A DNA stretch of 40,829 nucleotides from Gammaproteobacteria bacterium (GTDB lineage: Bacteria; Pseudomonadota; Gammaproteobacteria; UBA4575). The stretch is from NCBI GenBank assembly GCA_013001685.1, contig JABDMD010000009.1, positions 1 to 40,829 on the forward strand, written 5' to 3'. The notes below the pieces were generated by a model that was not told where the DNA came from, searched no databases, and saw only the letters and a program-made list of their open reading frames with translations. Positions 39,552 to 40,829 of the stretch are shown here, in pieces (the stretch's first letter is position 1; the number at the start of each line of letters is the position of its first letter). The position numbers and the translations under genes are program-made.

Positions 39552-40517
39552 ATGAAAACAATCAAAGCAATAGCCTTTTCCTGTATGGTTTTATTAACAC
39601 TTACCGCGGGCAAATGTTTTGTAGTTAGCAGTTTTGATAGTAGTCATGATGATGACGATGATGAAGGCCTTACCATCGTAGTCACCAATGCGGAAACGGC
39701 GAACAGCGAAGTCGTACAATCCTTAAACCAAACTTTTGCGGTTGCAGAAATTGCGAGTCAATCTGCACAATACGTTAATGATATTTATTTATCAGATCCA
39801 TTAAGCATCTCCTGTAATAATGCAGAAGGTGTTATCAAGCTTATGGTTAATGATGAAGATCATTCCAATAGAATATCTATAGGAGATGATTTATTTCTTA
39901 GCTATACGAATTGTAATGTAAATGATATGGATGCAAATGGTGAGTTAGAGATTACGATGTTAGATGCAAAAGGAATTGACATCGGGCGTTTTGATAGCGG
40001 AACAGATTGGTCGTGTGATTTGAGTGTAAAGGCAACATCTTTTCAAGTTAGTGCAAACAATAATACGTTTAGTGTAAATGGCGATTTGGAAATCGCTTTG
40101 CAGTTCAATGCTACTAGCGCGATACTGAAATCCAAGATCGTGAATAACTCATTAGTATTAGAATCTGAATTTCAGCGCGTCTTATCAGAAATGGAGATTT
40201 CACAATTCATTAATCTAGCAGTAGTGCCTTCCGGTTATTCATTGAGTATTGATTCACTAGACTTATCAAGTAATGCACTAAACGGAAAAGTAAGTGTGGT
40301 AACAAATTTAGTGCCGCTTTCTGGTATGGAGTGGTTGAAGCCAAGCGAATATTTTGTAGAGCTGCAAGCACCAGAAAGTGGCGCGTTATATATAACAGGT
40401 AAAAACTCCAATGCTGAGGTTTTAATCTCATCAAGCGAGTTGGTTTCAATTAATATTGACGCTGATGGAGATTCAATTTTGGAAGCAGAAATATATTCTA
40501 TTTGGCCACAAATTTAG
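39552..40517 (+). CDS. Hypothetical exported protein with acidic start
   Basis: A 321-residue protein with a Sec signal (AIAFSCMVLLTLTAGKC; no canonical lipobox) and an acidic DDDDDE stretch just after it. The rest is beta-rich, with alternating hydrophobic patterns (ISIGDDLFLSYTNCNV, ELEITMLDAKGIDIG, LSVKATSFQVSANN) that resemble a secreted beta-sandwich or barrel. Four to five cysteines could form disulfides. An AAGG ribosome site lies 8 bases before the ATG. No family was recognised; likely a periplasmic or surface protein. It converges with the partial lipoprotein gene at the end of the window. Confidence 0.68.
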   Translation: MKTIKAIAFSCMVLLTLTAGKCFVVSSFDSSHDDDDDEGLTIVVTNAETANSEVVQSLNQTFAVAEIASQSAQYVNDIYLSDPLSISCNNAEGVIKLMVNDEDHSNRISIGDDLFLSYTNCNVNDMDANGELEITMLDAKGIDIGRFDSGTDWSCDLSVKATSFQVSANNNTFSVNGDLEIALQFNATSAILKSKIVNNSLVLESEFQRVLSEMEISQFINLAVVPSGYSLSIDSLDLSSNALNGKVSVVTNLVPLSGMEWLKPSEYFVELQAPESGALYITGKNSNAEVLISSSELVSINIDADGDSILEAEIYSIWPQI

Positions 40518-40565
40518 CTACCATTTTTACTAAACATTTATAGCAGATCTCTCAACTATTAGACC

Positions 40566-40829
40566 TTAGTCAATATGATCGACGATTACTTTCGCAAACT
40601 GCGCAAGAGTGTCATTTAATGCGGCCACCCGTGCGGAATAACTCGTATTAATTGCGCTAGCGTTAAATTCCGAATGCATTGTCTTAAGATTTGATATTTC
40701 TTTATCATGTGTTAATTGCCAATGCACAACTAACAATGCATCACCATTGGCATTATTTTCAAACTTGATGACTTTTGCGTTGATTCGATAAGTAAATTCC
40801 AGTGTAGAAGACCATGGATAACTATGTAT
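40566..40829 (-). CDS. PqiC/YmbA-type ABC-transport auxiliary lipoprotein, C-terminal fragment
   Basis: The window ends inside this minus-strand gene; 87 codons before the TAA are present. The visible part reads YPWSSTLEFTYRINAKVIKFEN, then VVHWQLTHDKEISNL and a final helix ARVAALNDTLAQFAKVIVDHI (quoted in parts). This matches the C-terminal region of PqiC/DUF330 lipoproteins, which work with MCE-type proteins (PqiAB) in lipid transport between membranes. The signal peptide and partner genes lie beyond the window. The call rests on the closing helix pattern and is moderately sure. Confidence 0.65.
   Translation of the reverse strand: MHSYPWSSTLEFTYRINAKVIKFENNANGDALLVVHWQLTHDKEISNLKTMHSEFNASAINTSYSARVAALNDTLAQFAKVIVDHID

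Noticed and set aside
1-40829. CRISPR array, tRNA/rRNA genes, transposase, integrase or prophage genes
   Set aside because: No regularly spaced direct repeats, no cloverleaf-like sequence with TTCGA-type arms, and no recombinase motif were noticed on reading both strands; a covariance-model or profile search would be needed to exclude short RNAs.

Overview
The window is AT-rich (about 40% G+C by eye) and looks like the chromosome of a sulfur-oxidising, microaerobic gammaproteobacterium. The main evidence is a complete aprM-aprB-aprA cluster (dissimilatory APS reductase with its membrane subunit), a cbb3-type oxidase operon, an FNR/Anr regulator and typical gammaproteobacterial outer-membrane and housekeeping proteins (OmpW, SirB2, YqhA, MarC, SixA, a PqiC-like lipoprotein). 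The genus cannot be resolved from the sequence alone. No tRNA, rRNA, CRISPR array, transposase or integrase was found, and no gene block stands out as recently acquired.

Layout. 1-4.0 kb: the end of a chalcone-isomerase-like gene, a SixA-type phosphatase, a small protein kinase, a trans-sulfuration-type PLP enzyme, a hypothetical protein and a half-size EamA transporter, with several copies of a short palindromic repeat. 4.1-14.4 kb: a low-oxygen module. It holds ompW, sirB2, an FNR-type regulator, an operon of two GST-like proteins plus a divergent AlkB-like di-iron membrane enzyme and a two-helix membrane protein, then yip1-ccoNOQP with a three-haem CcoP, a DUF302 protein and a decayed globin remnant. 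Four promoters in this module carry FNR-type palindromes, each with a -10-like hexamer at the same distance, as in class II (-41.5) FNR promoters. 14.4-20.6 kb: ferredoxin-NADP reductase, DUF4126, a Rieske ferredoxin, a Cys-rich protein, a uracil-DNA-glycosylase-like protein, small membrane proteins, a secreted lipase-like hydrolase and a CAP-domain lipoprotein.

20.6-30.5 kb: the sulfur-oxidation region. An orphan CbbQ/NorQ-type AAA+ ATPase, followed by a gene broken by one stop codon, diverges from aprMBA. Downstream of aprA lie an uncharacterised protein, a SlyD-like FKBP, a TPR-like protein translationally linked to an unknown protein, a YCII protein, two tandem paralogues and a 53-residue protein. 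30.6-40.8 kb: a stand-alone acetolactate-synthase-type enzyme, YqhA, three small envelope proteins, MarC, a Ycf46-like AAA+ ATPase, a GalT-superfamily nucleotidyltransferase, an amino-acid-type periplasmic binding protein and envelope hypotheticals.

Working picture. AprBA, with AprM, would oxidise sulfite to APS. The GalT-like protein at 37 kb could be an adenylylsulfate:phosphate adenylyltransferase that completes the path to sulfate. Electrons would reach the high-affinity cbb3 oxidase, and FNR would match oxidase, OmpW, SirB2 and the GST-AlkB operon to oxygen supply. The pathway link and the function of the GST-AlkB operon are inference.
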